A DNA stretch of 64,000 nucleotides from Thermoplasmatota archaeon (GTDB taxonomy: Archaea > Thermoplasmatota > Penumbrarchaeia > JASLWR01), in contig JASLWR010000012.1 in NCBI GenBank assembly GCA_030740765.1, positions 1 to 64,000 of the forward strand, in the 5' to 3' direction. The notes under the pieces were generated by a model that saw only the letters and a list, made by a program, of their open reading frames with translations, was not told the origin of the DNA and did no database searches. The translations under genes and the position numbers were made by a program. Positions 26,343 through 37,300 of this stretch are shown piece after piece (the stretch's first letter is position 1; each line of letters starts with the position of its first letter).

Positions 26343-28145
26343 TCACTCCACAGTAACACTTTTCGCGAGGTTCTTTGGCTTGTCGATGGAGCAATCCCGC
26401 TCCAGGGCGCAGTAATAAGCTAAGAGCTGGAGAATGACCGTTATCGGTATGGGTGTCAGCAGAGGTTCCACCTTTGGAATTCTGAGGACGTGGTTTACAA
26501 ATTTCTCCATCTCCGTATCGTCCTCCGATACTATGCATATCACCGGGGCGTCCCTGGCCAGCACCTCCCCAATATTCGAAGACATCTTTTCATACAGAAA
26601 ATCATCCGGGGCGATGGCTATCACAGGTTTATCCTTGTCCAGAAGCGCCAACGGTCCGTGTTTTAGCTCTCCCGCAGGATACCCTTGCCCGTGGATGTAG
26701 GATATCTCCTTGAGTTTGAGGGCCCCTTCGAGAGCAATTGGATAATTTATGTTCCTCCCTATGAAAAAAATTGTGGATGCGCACGATATCTCATTCGCTA
26801 TTTTCTTTATACTGTCCACATTTCGGATTATCTTTTCCACCGCCCGCGGCATTTTCCTCAGTGACTTGTACAGATGTCTTGCCTGGGAAGGTGTTATTGT
26901 GCTGTTGACCTGCCCCAGCTGTATACCTATCAGGTAGAAAACCACCAGTTGTGCGATGAAGGATTTGGTAGCCGCCACGCTGATCTCCGGTCCGGCGTTC
27001 GTGTATACAACGTCGTTCACCTCCCGGGTAATCGATGACCCGAGAACGTTCGTAATGGCGAGAGTGGTCAATCCCCTTCGGATCGATTCTCTTGCGGCGG
27101 CGAGCGTATCTGCGGTCTCGCCGCTCTGCGTGATAAATATTTCAAGGGGGCTGTCTCTTGTTGGCGACAGATACCGATATTCGGATGCGATCTCAACCGA
27201 GCAGGGGATCCCCGTCAGATGACTTATGATGTATTTCCCAACCAGTCCCGCATGATAGGAAGTACCGCACGCGATGATCTTTATTGATTCGATCTTTCCG
27301 TTTAATATGGGCGATACGAATACTTCCCCGTTCTTCTTCATTTTGCCTAAAATTGCTTCACGTATGGCCTGGGGCTGCTCGTATATCTCTTTCAGCATGA
27401 AATGCTCGTAACCGCCTTTCTCGGCATCATCGAGAGTCCAGTTTATACTGGTGATCTCCGCCTCCAATTTATTACCCGTTTCATCGAAAAGATCAATGGA
27501 ATCGTCCCTCACCATGGCTCCCTCCCCGTCATTCAGATATATGACGCGGTTGGTATGGCCCAGTACGGCTGGAATGTCGGAGGCCACCAGATTCTCCCCT
27601 TCCCCCACTCCCAGAACCAGAGGGCTCAGGTTTCTCATAACCGCCAGCTCCTTCGGATGTTCTCTGTGCATTGCCGTTATGGCATAGGACCCTTTCAGTT
27701 TGGCTACTGCTTTTACAAGGGCATCCTTCAAGTCACCGTCGTAATGATCCTCCATCAGGTGGACGATGACCTCCGTGTCGGTATCGGAAACGAATTCGTG
27801 CCCTCTTTTTATAAGGTCTCTTTTCAGTTCAACATAATTTTCTATGATCCCGTTGTGTACAACAGCGAAATCACCCTTACAGTCAGTGTGCGGATGAGCG
27901 TTGAGCTTGGAAGGGACCCCGTAGGTGGCCCATCTCGTATGGCCGATACCGATATTTCCATGGATATCCGAAAGGCTCTTTTCAAGGTCTTTGATCCGTC
28001 CCTTGTCCTTATATATATCAATATCTTTTTGGCGGATAACGGCAATTCCGGCTGAATCGTATCCCCTGTACTCCAGCCTTTTAAGAGCCGGAAGAAGTAC
28101 ACCCAAAGCCTCTTTCGGACCCACATAGCCAACTATGCCGCACAT
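26343..28145 (-). CDS. glmS: Glutamine-fructose-6-phosphate aminotransferase
   Basis: This enzyme makes glucosamine-6-phosphate from fructose-6-phosphate and glutamine, the first step of amino-sugar synthesis. It has 600 residues, with the N-terminal nucleophile Cys2 exposed after Met removal (MCGIVGYVG). The class II glutamine amidotransferase domain (about 1-220) has GHTRWATYG. Two SIS domains follow (TSYHAG, SQSGETADT, TNVLGSS), and the end carries the conserved KPKNLAKSVTVE. A GGAGG site lies just before the ATG. The start is 14 bases after the stop of the GlmU-like gene, so the two form an operon for UDP-GlcNAc supply. Confidence 0.96.
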   Translation of the reverse strand: MCGIVGYVGPKEALGVLLPALKRLEYRGYDSAGIAVIRQKDIDIYKDKGRIKDLEKSLSDIHGNIGIGHTRWATYGVPSKLNAHPHTDCKGDFAVVHNGIIENYVELKRDLIKRGHEFVSDTDTEVIVHLMEDHYDGDLKDALVKAVAKLKGSYAITAMHREHPKELAVMRNLSPLVLGVGEGENLVASDIPAVLGHTNRVIYLNDGEGAMVRDDSIDLFDETGNKLEAEITSINWTLDDAEKGGYEHFMLKEIYEQPQAIREAILGKMKKNGEVFVSPILNGKIESIKIIACGTSYHAGLVGKYIISHLTGIPCSVEIASEYRYLSPTRDSPLEIFITQSGETADTLAAARESIRRGLTTLAITNVLGSSITREVNDVVYTNAGPEISVAATKSFIAQLVVFYLIGIQLGQVNSTITPSQARHLYKSLRKMPRAVEKIIRNVDSIKKIANEISCASTIFFIGRNINYPIALEGALKLKEISYIHGQGYPAGELKHGPLALLDKDKPVIAIAPDDFLYEKMSSNIGEVLARDAPVICIVSEDDTEMEKFVNHVLRIPKVEPLLTPIPITVILQLLAYYCALERDCSIDKPKNLAKSVTVE

Positions 28146-28159
28146 AATTTATCCTCCGT

Positions 28160-29425
28160 TTACCTTACCACTCGGGACCCGTCCGGAACATCTTCCCTAA
28201 CCTGGACGAATGCATCGATTTTGCAGCCGGAGCCAACAACTACCCCTCCGTTTATAGCCACCCCGTGTCCCAGTGTGGTATCTTCTCCCACGATGCATCC
28301 GATACTTTGGGGAAATCCCATTTTCTCCCTTATACCCTTGTCGATATTAACATTCTGGGTTGATATGTTCGGGCCGCATTTTGTACCAAACGCCAGGACT
28401 GAATTCTCGATGAGGCTACCCGGTGCCACTGCCACATCATCCATGATAATCGAATTGCTTATCTTCGTGAAGGCATCGATGGTCACGTTGTCACCGATGG
28501 ACGTGGAAGGGAATATACAAGCATTGGGCCCTATGTCGCATCCCTCTCCAATCACCACCGGCCCCTGAACATAACAATTGGAACGTATCACAGTCCCTTT
28601 TCCCACTGATACGTTACCCATAAGGAACGCCCCTTTTTCCACCACTCCTTCAATACTGGATTTCAATCCCGCCAGCGCCTGGCTGTTCATGAAAAGAAGA
28701 TCCCAGGGGTACACCGCATCCAGCCAGACATCGGTCTTCACCGCGTCAATATCGATTCCTGCATCGATCATGTATCCTATGAGTCCTGTCATGTTGTTCT
28801 TTTCGATTCCCTGCATCTCATCCAGGTAATCGAAGACGCGTGGTGTCATTCGGCATATACAGGTGAATATCAGATCCGACGACCTTCTTATCTCCTTTTG
28901 CCACATGGAATGGGTAAGTGTATGTTGAATACCGAAATGCCGGGGGTCCTCACTTGCCCGCGGCGTTACCTCGATCTTTCGGATATAGTTGTTCTGTAGC
29001 GTTACAACGCCGTATTTCGAGGGAGTATGGGACGAGATGACCACTACCCTGTACGGTTCCCTGCCTTCTTTGAATAACTCACTAAGTGTTTCGCTCTCTA
29101 TATAATTGTCACCGGGAAGGACCACGAAATCTCCACCAAGCAAATGTTTGACCTTTCCCAAAGCGTGTGCCGTTCCCAACTGCCGTTCCTGCTCTACAAA
29201 GGTCAGATTGACATCGAAATCCCCCCCATCGCCAAAATGGCTGAGAATCTTTTCTTTTTTGTATCCGACCACCATTATAATGTCCTTTACTCCCGCGCTC
29301 TTGAGAGCGTGAATTATATGTTCGAGAATCGGTCTGTTCGCTATCGGGATCATTCCCTTGGTCATGTTATTAGTCAAAGGGCGTATTCTCAAGCCCTCCC
29401 CTGCAGTTAGTATAACGGCCTTCAC
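28160..29425 (-). CDS. GlmU-like sugar-1-phosphate nucleotidyltransferase/acetyltransferase
   Basis: A two-domain enzyme. The N-terminal nucleotidyltransferase domain begins KAVILTAGEGLRIRPLT and holds VLPGDNYI. The C-terminal left-handed beta-helix spans about residues 250-420 with hexapeptide repeats (GNVSVGKGTVI, GEGCDIGPNACI). This layout is that of archaeal GlmU, which acetylates glucosamine-1-phosphate and then forms UDP-GlcNAc; a glucose-1-phosphate thymidylyltransferase-like role is the alternative. The start is GTG at 29425 because an AGGTGATC site lies immediately upstream; the longer TTG frame would include that site in the coding region. The neighbour glmS supports the GlmU reading. 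Confidence 0.85.
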   Translation of the reverse strand: MKAVILTAGEGLRIRPLTNNMTKGMIPIANRPILEHIIHALKSAGVKDIIMVVGYKKEKILSHFGDGGDFDVNLTFVEQERQLGTAHALGKVKHLLGGDFVVLPGDNYIESETLSELFKEGREPYRVVVISSHTPSKYGVVTLQNNYIRKIEVTPRASEDPRHFGIQHTLTHSMWQKEIRRSSDLIFTCICRMTPRVFDYLDEMQGIEKNNMTGLIGYMIDAGIDIDAVKTDVWLDAVYPWDLLFMNSQALAGLKSSIEGVVEKGAFLMGNVSVGKGTVIRSNCYVQGPVVIGEGCDIGPNACIFPSTSIGDNVTIDAFTKISNSIIMDDVAVAPGSLIENSVLAFGTKCGPNISTQNVNIDKGIREKMGFPQSIGCIVGEDTTLGHGVAINGGVVVGSGCKIDAFVQVREDVPDGSRVVR

Positions 29426-29580
29426 GCGATCACCTTTGTGGCACAATGGAGACTCCCTATAATCTGTGGATATAATATACTTTTAGGTATAAATTGACTA
29501 ATTGACGTTACTGTTTTTATAATTTCTAATATAAATCCGGACCAAAATCATAAAACCATAATCCTGCAATAACAGGTATA

Positions 29581-30210
29581 ATGATCGATCAAAAACTGGA
29601 TGACCTGAAGAGCTTCAACGCTGCCATATGCGTGGGATTGGATGAGTTGGCGAAACTCGATCCCGCTGTGGTTTCCGAAAATGCGTTGGTGGAATATGAT
29701 GGGGAGAATGGAACTTACCAAGTGAGAGTATTAAGCGAAAAATTTACCCTTGATCCACAAAAAAGAATATTGTATTTTCCCTATAAAATGGGTGATCATG
29801 TCATGGGGAGTATGGCAGTACTGATACTGCATTATCTTGCCAATGCCAGGCCCGGACCGTTTCGGAACAGGCTCATCACATACCGCGAACTTCCAAACGG
29901 TATGGTGTTCTACGGTGCTTTCAGAAATATCGCAATCGAACCTATAGCACAGACATTCGGGGATGACCTTGAAACTTTTGAAAAACGTGCACTTAGCTTG
30001 GGCGGGCGAAAGGTGGCCCACGGTGAGGTAGGTTACGAATTCCCATTTTTTCCCAGAGTGGCCGTAACAATCGTGATGTGGAGCGGTGATGACGAGATCC
30101 CAGGCTCAGCGAATATCCTCTTTGACGCATCCGCTCCCGATCAATTGCATACGGAAGACCTGGCGGAGATAGGTGAGGTTATAACCCACCTGCTCGTTCA
30201 TTCCAGGTAG
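29581..30210 (+). CDS. DUF3786 protein
   Basis: A soluble protein of 209 residues. It resembles the DUF3786 family: the block RLITYRELPNGMVFYGAF is followed by a P-rich FPFFPRV, then VMWSGDDEIPGSANILFDAS and a short helical end. The family's function is unknown; members occur mostly in anaerobes and archaea. No cofactor-binding cysteine cluster is seen in this copy. It stands alone between glmU-like and cysS on the opposite strand from glmU. The promoter region before it is AT-rich with TTTTTATAATTTC at about 29513. Confidence 0.7.
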   Translation: MIDQKLDDLKSFNAAICVGLDELAKLDPAVVSENALVEYDGENGTYQVRVLSEKFTLDPQKRILYFPYKMGDHVMGSMAVLILHYLANARPGPFRNRLITYRELPNGMVFYGAFRNIAIEPIAQTFGDDLETFEKRALSLGGRKVAHGEVGYEFPFFPRVAVTIVMWSGDDEIPGSANILFDASAPDQLHTEDLAEIGEVITHLLVHSR

Positions 30211-30264
30211 ATATTTTCTATTCGGATTTATGGAGTTTCAGAATAGACTATATTCCTCTCAACC

Positions 30265-30612
30265 TTAATCCTCGGCGGGAGTCTCGTCCTCTTCACCAGG
30301 AAGCTTGATCTTCATCACATCTATAACTATGAGCATGACGCCGAGCACTGCAAGGATTAAGGCCACAGCCATAGCAAGACCTCCTCTTCTCTCGATGTTT
30401 TCCGCATTATCCAGGGCGTCGGTACGGGATTCTACCAACTCGGTTGCGTCCGCTTCCGTGCCATCTCCCTTATAATGATCGATCAGTTCATCGCTTTTTT
30501 CATTATATGTATCTCTGGCATCTGCCTCTTCGCCCCACGCGTAAATGGCAGTGCCCACACCTGCTGCGGCAACTATGCATAGTACTATTCCGGCAATTAA
30601 CTTTATACCCAT
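30265..30612 (-). CDS. Small two-helix membrane protein
   Basis: A 115-residue protein. A hydrophobic N-terminal helix (IKLIAGIVLCIVAAAGVGTAIYAW) is followed by a charged stretch of about 50 residues rich in Asp and Glu, then a second helix (LAMAVALILAVLGVMLIVIDVM) and an acidic end. The charged part may lie outside the cell. An AGAGGTGAAAAAATG start context supports translation. I do not recognise the family. Confidence 0.65.
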   Translation of the reverse strand: MGIKLIAGIVLCIVAAAGVGTAIYAWGEEADARDTYNEKSDELIDHYKGDGTEADATELVESRTDALDNAENIERRGGLAMAVALILAVLGVMLIVIDVMKIKLPGEEDETPAED

Positions 30613-30921
30613 TTTTTCACCTCTATTGCTCCTTATTATCGAATTATTGTATATTAATCATAATTTTTTCAATCAATTATACGAGGAAGTATAAATTATC
30701 TTCGGCGAACGAATCATTCAAATTAAATCTGATTTACTTGGAGGGGAGGGGAAAATAAACAAGCGCGTACCATATCCCCAATATCATTTTGATTATAGTT
30801 CTTTTCCGTTACAGGCTGAAAGAAGAGCGTCCTATTGAGAACGAACGAATATTAATATGAAAAATAAATTATACCGCTGGAGGGTTACTTGGACCTTAAT
30901 TGTATCAGGTTCGGGGATAAT

Positions 30922-32367
30922 ATGACATTAAAAGTGTACAATACGTCAAGCAGGGAGATGGAGATATTCGAGCCCCTGGTTGAAGGAAAGGTCGGTATGT
31001 ACGTATGCGGCCCTACCACATACGATCTAAGTCATATGGGGCATGCGAGAGCATATGTGGCATTTGATGTGATCCGTCGTTACTTGGAAAATATTGGTTA
31101 CGATGTCACCTATGTACAGAATTTCACCGATGTGGACGATAAGATCATCAACCGCTCGAAAGAGAGAGGCATGCCGCCATTGGAGTTCGCTCAATTGTAC
31201 GTGAATGAATACTTCAAGGATATGGATCTTCTGGGAATAAAGAGAGCAACCCATCATCCGTATGCATCTAAGACAATAGAAGATATGATTAAGCTAGTAA
31301 AGGGTTTGATCGAAAAAGGATATGCTTACAACGTCAAGGGAAATGTGTATTTTTCTATCTACAAGGCTCTCGACAAGGTAGGGCAGCTGACACATCAATC
31401 CCTGCATGAAATGCTGGACGGGGCCAGAGTAGAGGTAAATCCCGAGAAGGACCATCCCAAGGATTTTGCACTCTGGAAAAGAGCCAAAGAAGGTGAGATC
31501 TCGTGGGATTCTCCCTGGGGTGCAGGGCGTCCCGGTTGGCATATCGAATGCTCCACCATGTCCATGAAATATATTGGAGAAACGCTGGACATCCACGGCG
31601 GTGGTCAGGACCTGATTTTCCCTCACCATGAGAGCGAGATATTGCAGTCCGAATGTTTCACTGGCAAGAAGTTCTGCCGGTATTGGCTGCATAATGGATT
31701 CGTAAGGATAGACAGTGAGAAGATGTCCAAGTCTCTTGGGAACTTTTTTACCATACGTGAGGTATTGAAAAAATATTCTCCGGCAGTTGTCCGGTTCTTC
31801 TTTCTCTATACCCATTACCGACAACCCATCGATTACAGCGGGGAGCACCTGGAGGAAGCCAAGCGGAGCCTTGAGAGGATTCGAACTGCTATAATTAACG
31901 TCGAGAGATATCTTAAAGCGGAAAGCGGTGTCGGGGATTCCCCCTCCCAGGAATCAAGCATAGTCCTGGAAGCAGAAAAGGCAAAGAAAAAATTTGCGGA
32001 GTCCATGGACGATGACTTCAATACGCGGCGTGCCATCGCTGCTCTTTTCGAGCTTACCCGCGAGATCAACCGGGCAGTCCTGGAAGGGATCGATAAGGAC
32101 TCAATACGTTTTGCCTATGTCATTTATAGCGGTATTCTAGATGTACTGGGGCTGCCACTTGAGATGATCAAGAACTCGCAAGCGCTTGATGCAGCTGCCG
32201 ATTCCGGATTGGAGACCGGCCTGATCGAATTATTGATCGAACTGCGTTCAACTCTTAGGAAGGAAAAACAATGGGCTCTCTCAGATACCATAAGGGACCG
32301 GCTGAAAGAGATGGGCGTAATTATCGAGGACACCGATGCGGGGACTGTTTTCGAAAGAAGACAATAA
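30922..32367 (+). CDS. cysS: Cysteinyl-tRNA synthetase
   Basis: This enzyme charges tRNA-Cys. It is a class I synthetase with the HIGH-type motif THE-like TTYDLSHMGHAR at about residue 33, the zinc site including CGPTT and GWHIECS plus HHESE, and the KMSKSLGNF motif at about 266. The length of about 481 aa is normal. The start at 30922 (MTLKVYN) matches the family, but a TTG at 30889 has a good GGAGG site five bases upstream and would add 11 residues. Both are possible. The presence of CysRS suggests direct cysteine charging; whether the SepRS/SepCysS route also exists cannot be seen here. Confidence 0.94.
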   Translation: MTLKVYNTSSREMEIFEPLVEGKVGMYVCGPTTYDLSHMGHARAYVAFDVIRRYLENIGYDVTYVQNFTDVDDKIINRSKERGMPPLEFAQLYVNEYFKDMDLLGIKRATHHPYASKTIEDMIKLVKGLIEKGYAYNVKGNVYFSIYKALDKVGQLTHQSLHEMLDGARVEVNPEKDHPKDFALWKRAKEGEISWDSPWGAGRPGWHIECSTMSMKYIGETLDIHGGGQDLIFPHHESEILQSECFTGKKFCRYWLHNGFVRIDSEKMSKSLGNFFTIREVLKKYSPAVVRFFFLYTHYRQPIDYSGEHLEEAKRSLERIRTAIINVERYLKAESGVGDSPSQESSIVLEAEKAKKKFAESMDDDFNTRRAIAALFELTREINRAVLEGIDKDSIRFAYVIYSGILDVLGLPLEMIKNSQALDAAADSGLETGLIELLIELRSTLRKEKQWALSDTIRDRLKEMGVIIEDTDAGTVFERRQ

Positions 32368-32418
32368 TTACGGTTTTTCATAAAAAGATTGATTAATCGT
32401 TATTACAATTTCCATGCT

Positions 32419-34266
32419 ATGAGAGCCCAAGCTCAAAGGAATTTTCGACAGGACCGTCATTGTCATATCACATTGGGCCGTTCCATTGTCACAAGTCTAA
32501 TGGTGATTATTGTATTCGTTCTACCTCTTTGTTTGGATCTATTACACGAAACCACCCCCCTTGTACAAGCCCAGGAAACAGAAGATGTATATTTAATTGA
32601 AAAGAACGGCTTCACTTATCTACATCTTGAGGGTAATCCGAAAACCATCGGTTTAAATCACGGTAAATACCTTTCGGGAAAGATTACGCGCTCAATGACC
32701 GCCTATGCTCATCTGACGAAGGATCGCTATGGATATACCTGGGACCAGTGCCGACTCCAGGCCCTTAATTACTGGTATTATGTACCCCAGGAACAGAGAT
32801 CGGAGATCGAAGGTATCGCCGAGGGAGCAGCTTCACAGGGAGTTAACAATCCCCTTGGAACTAAGGTGGACTGGCTGGATATACTGGTACTGAACTCTAT
32901 GTGGGATCTTTGGTGGAGGGCGGGTGCTTTGGGTGCTCGCATTGACGGGCCGCTTGGGATTAAGAGTGAAGCGGGAAATGATGATACCGACCTACCTTTT
33001 AACGGCAATATTCATCACTGTTCCGCTTTCGTTGCAACCGGGAGCGCTACCAAGGATGGTAAATTTGTCATTGGTCAAACGCTGTGGATGCCCTTCTACC
33101 TTTCACCGGCCCATGCGGTGTTCGTGGATATTGTCCCTGATAATGGAAACCGAATATTGATGGAGGTCACGGCAGGAATGATCTGGAGCGGTACCGAATG
33201 GTACCTGAACGGTGCGGGACTGGTGATCGGTGAGACCACGCTTGGTGCAGGACCGTATAACTGGGGCAAGGTCCCTTCGTTCATACGTCTTCGCAAAGCT
33301 GCACAATACGCAAACAGCATTGATGATTTCAAAGATATTATGCTTAGTGATACCAACGGCGCCTATTGCGGGGATTATCTTCTGGCGGATACCAAGACCA
33401 ATGAGGTGGCCATTCTCGAGCTTGGGGCGAACGAATGGGAATTGGCTCGCACTAAAGACGGTTTCCTGGGATCGTGCAACTATCCATGGGACCCCGAGGT
33501 CGCTGCAGAGATGAATGCAATACAGGGGTGGGATCACGGGTCTTATCCGAGATATGTTCGGCTTGATCAACTCTACGAAGAGAACAAAGGCAATATAACC
33601 ATCGAAAAGGGCATGGAGATACTGAGCGATCATTACGACACCGTGGAGGAAAAAGATTCCCCTAGTAGTTACACTCTATGCGGTCACGTGGAGAACGCTT
33701 CGGGATACCCCTGGGGCTCACTGGACGGCAAAATAACGAACCAAACCCTTGCGTCGAGGTTCGAGACCTGGGCTCGATTCGGACACACCTGCGGACAAGC
33801 TTTCCTGGTAAGCGATTTAAAAGAGGAACACCCCGAATACGCATTCGACGATCTTGTGGACATCATACCGGAACCTTGGTGCACTTTTGGGCCTGTCGAT
33901 GAGGTGAAGATCACTGTACGGGATAAGGACGGGAAAGCGATCTCCGGTGCTGACGTGTCCATAATATCATCTGAAGATGGTGGTGCAATCACAGGTATTA
34001 CTGACGAGAACGGGGAACTGGTCATTCCATATGTAATGCACAGCCGTTACGATATCAAAGCAACTTCGGGGAAGCTTACTGGAGTCGAAAGATTCGTGGT
34101 GCAAGAGGATTCGGAGCTAACCGTGGTGGTATCTATCGAGGAGAAAGGGGGGAGTGGATTATTCAGTGGGACCGCTGGCCTGTTTATGATACTAATACCT
34201 CTTATTCTTTTGGGAGTGGCGGTATTTGTTGTAATGAAGCGGAAGAAAAGTACCGTTGCGAAATAA
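32419..34266 (+). CDS. Exported, membrane-anchored Ntn-hydrolase-like protein (C45/phospholipase B-like)
   Basis: A protein of about 615 residues with a signal peptide (LGRSIVTSLMVIIVFVLPLCLDLL). The core resembles the acyltransferase/phospholipase-B-like Ntn-hydrolase group (C45 type). The likely nucleophile is the Cys in HHCSAFVATGSATKDGKF at about residue 201, followed by the family's GQTLW segment and NSMWDLW upstream. In this family the chain is usually cut before that Cys. A carboxypeptidase-regulatory-like beta domain follows (ITVRDKDGKAISGADVSI), then a C-terminal transmembrane helix (GLFMILIPLILLGVAVFVVM). The active site would face outside. The substrate may be an amide or acyl ester; this is inference. 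No operon partner is evident. Confidence 0.75.
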   Translation: MRAQAQRNFRQDRHCHITLGRSIVTSLMVIIVFVLPLCLDLLHETTPLVQAQETEDVYLIEKNGFTYLHLEGNPKTIGLNHGKYLSGKITRSMTAYAHLTKDRYGYTWDQCRLQALNYWYYVPQEQRSEIEGIAEGAASQGVNNPLGTKVDWLDILVLNSMWDLWWRAGALGARIDGPLGIKSEAGNDDTDLPFNGNIHHCSAFVATGSATKDGKFVIGQTLWMPFYLSPAHAVFVDIVPDNGNRILMEVTAGMIWSGTEWYLNGAGLVIGETTLGAGPYNWGKVPSFIRLRKAAQYANSIDDFKDIMLSDTNGAYCGDYLLADTKTNEVAILELGANEWELARTKDGFLGSCNYPWDPEVAAEMNAIQGWDHGSYPRYVRLDQLYEENKGNITIEKGMEILSDHYDTVEEKDSPSSYTLCGHVENASGYPWGSLDGKITNQTLASRFETWARFGHTCGQAFLVSDLKEEHPEYAFDDLVDIIPEPWCTFGPVDEVKITVRDKDGKAISGADVSIISSEDGGAITGITDENGELVIPYVMHSRYDIKATSGKLTGVERFVVQEDSELTVVVSIEEKGGSGLFSGTAGLFMILIPLILLGVAVFVVMKRKKSTVAK

Positions 34267-34366
34267 TTGAATATTGTTTCGGGGGAAACCATCCGCTTTT
34301 TTTCCGGACCATAATTATAATTATTCCCTGTGAAATGATGTTAACCTCTGATATCGGTGAATTGTA

Positions 34367-37300
34367 ATGGAAAATAAATCGGGAAATGGAACTAACGATG
34401 GCCCTGCACGCAGCCCTGAAATGAATCTTTATTTTTCACAATTGCAAGAGGACTGCAAGGCATGTTATACTGTTGCCAAGGAGGCCCGAGCCAAGGGCTT
34501 CGATCCGGAGATTGACGTAGAGATACCGCCAGCCGAAGACCTGGCTTCCAGAGTGGAAAACCTCGTTGGCCCGGTGGGAATTGCTCAAAAGATAAGGGAT
34601 ATGACGAAAAGCCAGTCGAGTCGTGAGATGGTGGCTATCCTCATTGCGAAGGATATTGTGAAAACAGGTGATTTCAGAACCAAGGACGAGGCCATGGATC
34701 AGGCAGTGAGGACCGGTCTCGCAATAATCACCGAGGGGGTCCTTGTGGCTCCATTGGAAGGGGTGAGCGAGGTATCAATCAGGCAGAATGACGACGGTTC
34801 GGACTATCTCAAGATCGGGTTTGCAGGTCCCATACGCTCTGCAGGGGGAACGGGACAGGCCGTGGGAGTATTGATCGCGGATGTGGTTCGCCGTGAAATG
34901 GGAATTGGCAGGTTCAAGGTCAGGAAAAATGAGATAGAGAGGTACAAGGAGGAGTTCCATCTCCGCAAAACCTCGCAATACAAGCCTAAGGACGAGGAGA
35001 TCGAGAATATCGTGAAGAACTGCGCCATATGCCTCGACGGGGATGGGACCGAGAAAAAAGAGGTTTCCGGCTATCGGAACCTGGAACGGGTCCAGACCAA
35101 CCAGGTTCGGGGCGGGCTGTGTCTCGTGATGGCGGAAGGGTTGTGCCAGAAAGCAAAAAAGATAAAGAAACTGGTGGACGCTCTTGGCATTGAAGGGTGG
35201 GATTTCATATCGAAGTTGATCAAGAAAGAAAAGAAAATAGAAAAAAAGGGGCCCACCACCATTTTCGATTACCAGCCTTCTCCCAAGACGAAATATCTAA
35301 GGGACGTTATTGCAGGTCGCCCCGTACTATCACTGCCAAGTGCGATCGGCGGTTTTCGGCTCAGGTACGGTAGAGGGCGGACATGCGGTCTGGCCGCAAT
35401 TGCCATACATCCGGCCTCCATGTTCGTTGCGGGTGAGTTCCTTGCGGTGGGGACCCAGGTAAAAATAGAATTTCCCGGCAAGGCCGGGGCCATCACTCCC
35501 TGCGATTCAATCGAAGGCCCAATAGTCGAGTTACATAATGGCTCCTTGATGCAGGTTTCCTCGGCGGACCAGGCAAAAGAGCTGAAGAAAAAGATCGCAC
35601 GTATCATAGATCTGGGCGAAGTGTTGATCCCTTTTGGTGAGTTTTCCGAGAACAATCATATCCTCATGCCCCCTTCATTTGCGAACGAATGGTGGCAGCA
35701 GCTTCTTGAAATAAAGTTGATGGAGGCGGGTGTCGGATCGGAAGATACTTCCGATATCTCACGTAGAATGCTGGATACGAATTTTTCAAATTCATATTTA
35801 TTGTCTAAGCATTATGGCATTCCGCTGAATCCTGCTTTCAACCTTTTCTATCACGATCTTCCCCCCGAAACACTGCATTTCCTGGGCGGTTTTATTTCAG
35901 AAAGGGGGACTATCATTGGCAGTTCTGATTTGCCGTCAACCATATTGCCTGACGCATCGGAACTTGAAAGAATGGCCGGTGAAACCGAGGAAAGCCTAAG
36001 GCTGGAGATCAAGACGGATGAGGGTGCCGGTAGTATAGCGGCAAAGGAGATATTATGCGTACTTGGCGCGCTCCATGAAACGCGAGAAAATACCATCATT
36101 CTTGCGAAATATGGTGAAGCGCTTACAAGATGTTTGGGATTGACTGTTGGTGAAAATGGCAAAATATCCAAATCCGATGAATGGGAATCTGTTTTTTCCG
36201 ATAATCAGGTCAAAATAGATGATGAGAAGGTGGTAGGAGAGTGGGGGCCGAAAAAGGAGATCAAGTACGAGGATGAATCTCATTACTTGAAGGTTAATGA
36301 TAACAAGTATTGGGGCGATACGCTGAAACTCATGGGGAGATTGTCCGGTATAGATATATATCCAAGGGCACCCACACGTGTGGGGGCGAGGATGGCACGC
36401 CCGGAGAAGGCCCACGAGAGGAAGATGAAACCGGCTGTCCATTGTCTCTTTCCACTGGGGGCAGCGGGAACTGACAGGCGTTCGTTGAAGAAGGCTAACG
36501 AGGTCCGCCGCTTCTCAGCGGATGTCGGCCGAAGGACCTGCCCCGAATGCGGCAAGTTCACCTTCAGATATATCTGCCCGGGCTGCAACACCCATACAAT
36601 CCACAAAGGTGAAGTGGTTATAGAAAAAAAAATACTGGATTTTTATACCATATACGGCGAGGCAAGGAAAAACATCGGCATGGGCTCGCCACCGGAGGCC
36701 AAGGGTGTCAAGGGATTGATGAGCAAATTCAAGACACCCGAGCCCCTGGAAAAGGGTTTACTTCGGGCCAAGAACGAGGTTTTTGTTTTCAAGGACGGTA
36801 CCATTCGGTTCGACATGACCGATGTTCCTCTCACCCATTTTCGGCCAAGGGAAATCCATACACCTTTTCAAAAGCTTCGGGAGCTGGGGTACACTCACGA
36901 TATGGATGGAAGGGAACTGGAGAGTGACGAGCAACTACTGGAGCTGAAGGTTCAGGATATTTTATGTTCCCGCAGGGGCATGGACTATTTTTTCAGGGCG
37001 ACACACTTCATAGACGAGCTCTTGGTGAGGTTCTACAAACTGCCGGCATTTTATAATCTCGAAAAGGCCGCCGACCTAGTGGGACATCTGGTAGTAGGTC
37101 TTGCGCCTCACACATCAGGGGGGGTACTTGGGAGAATAATCGGACACGGCAACGCTAGGGTGGGTTACGCACATCCCTTCTACCACGCGGCAAAAAGGAG
37201 AAACTGCCTATCCGGAGATACGAAGGTGTTGCTATCAGATGGCACTTCCTCAACTCTCAAAGGGTTGTTCGAAAACGCAGTAAGTTCTATCCGAGCGGTA

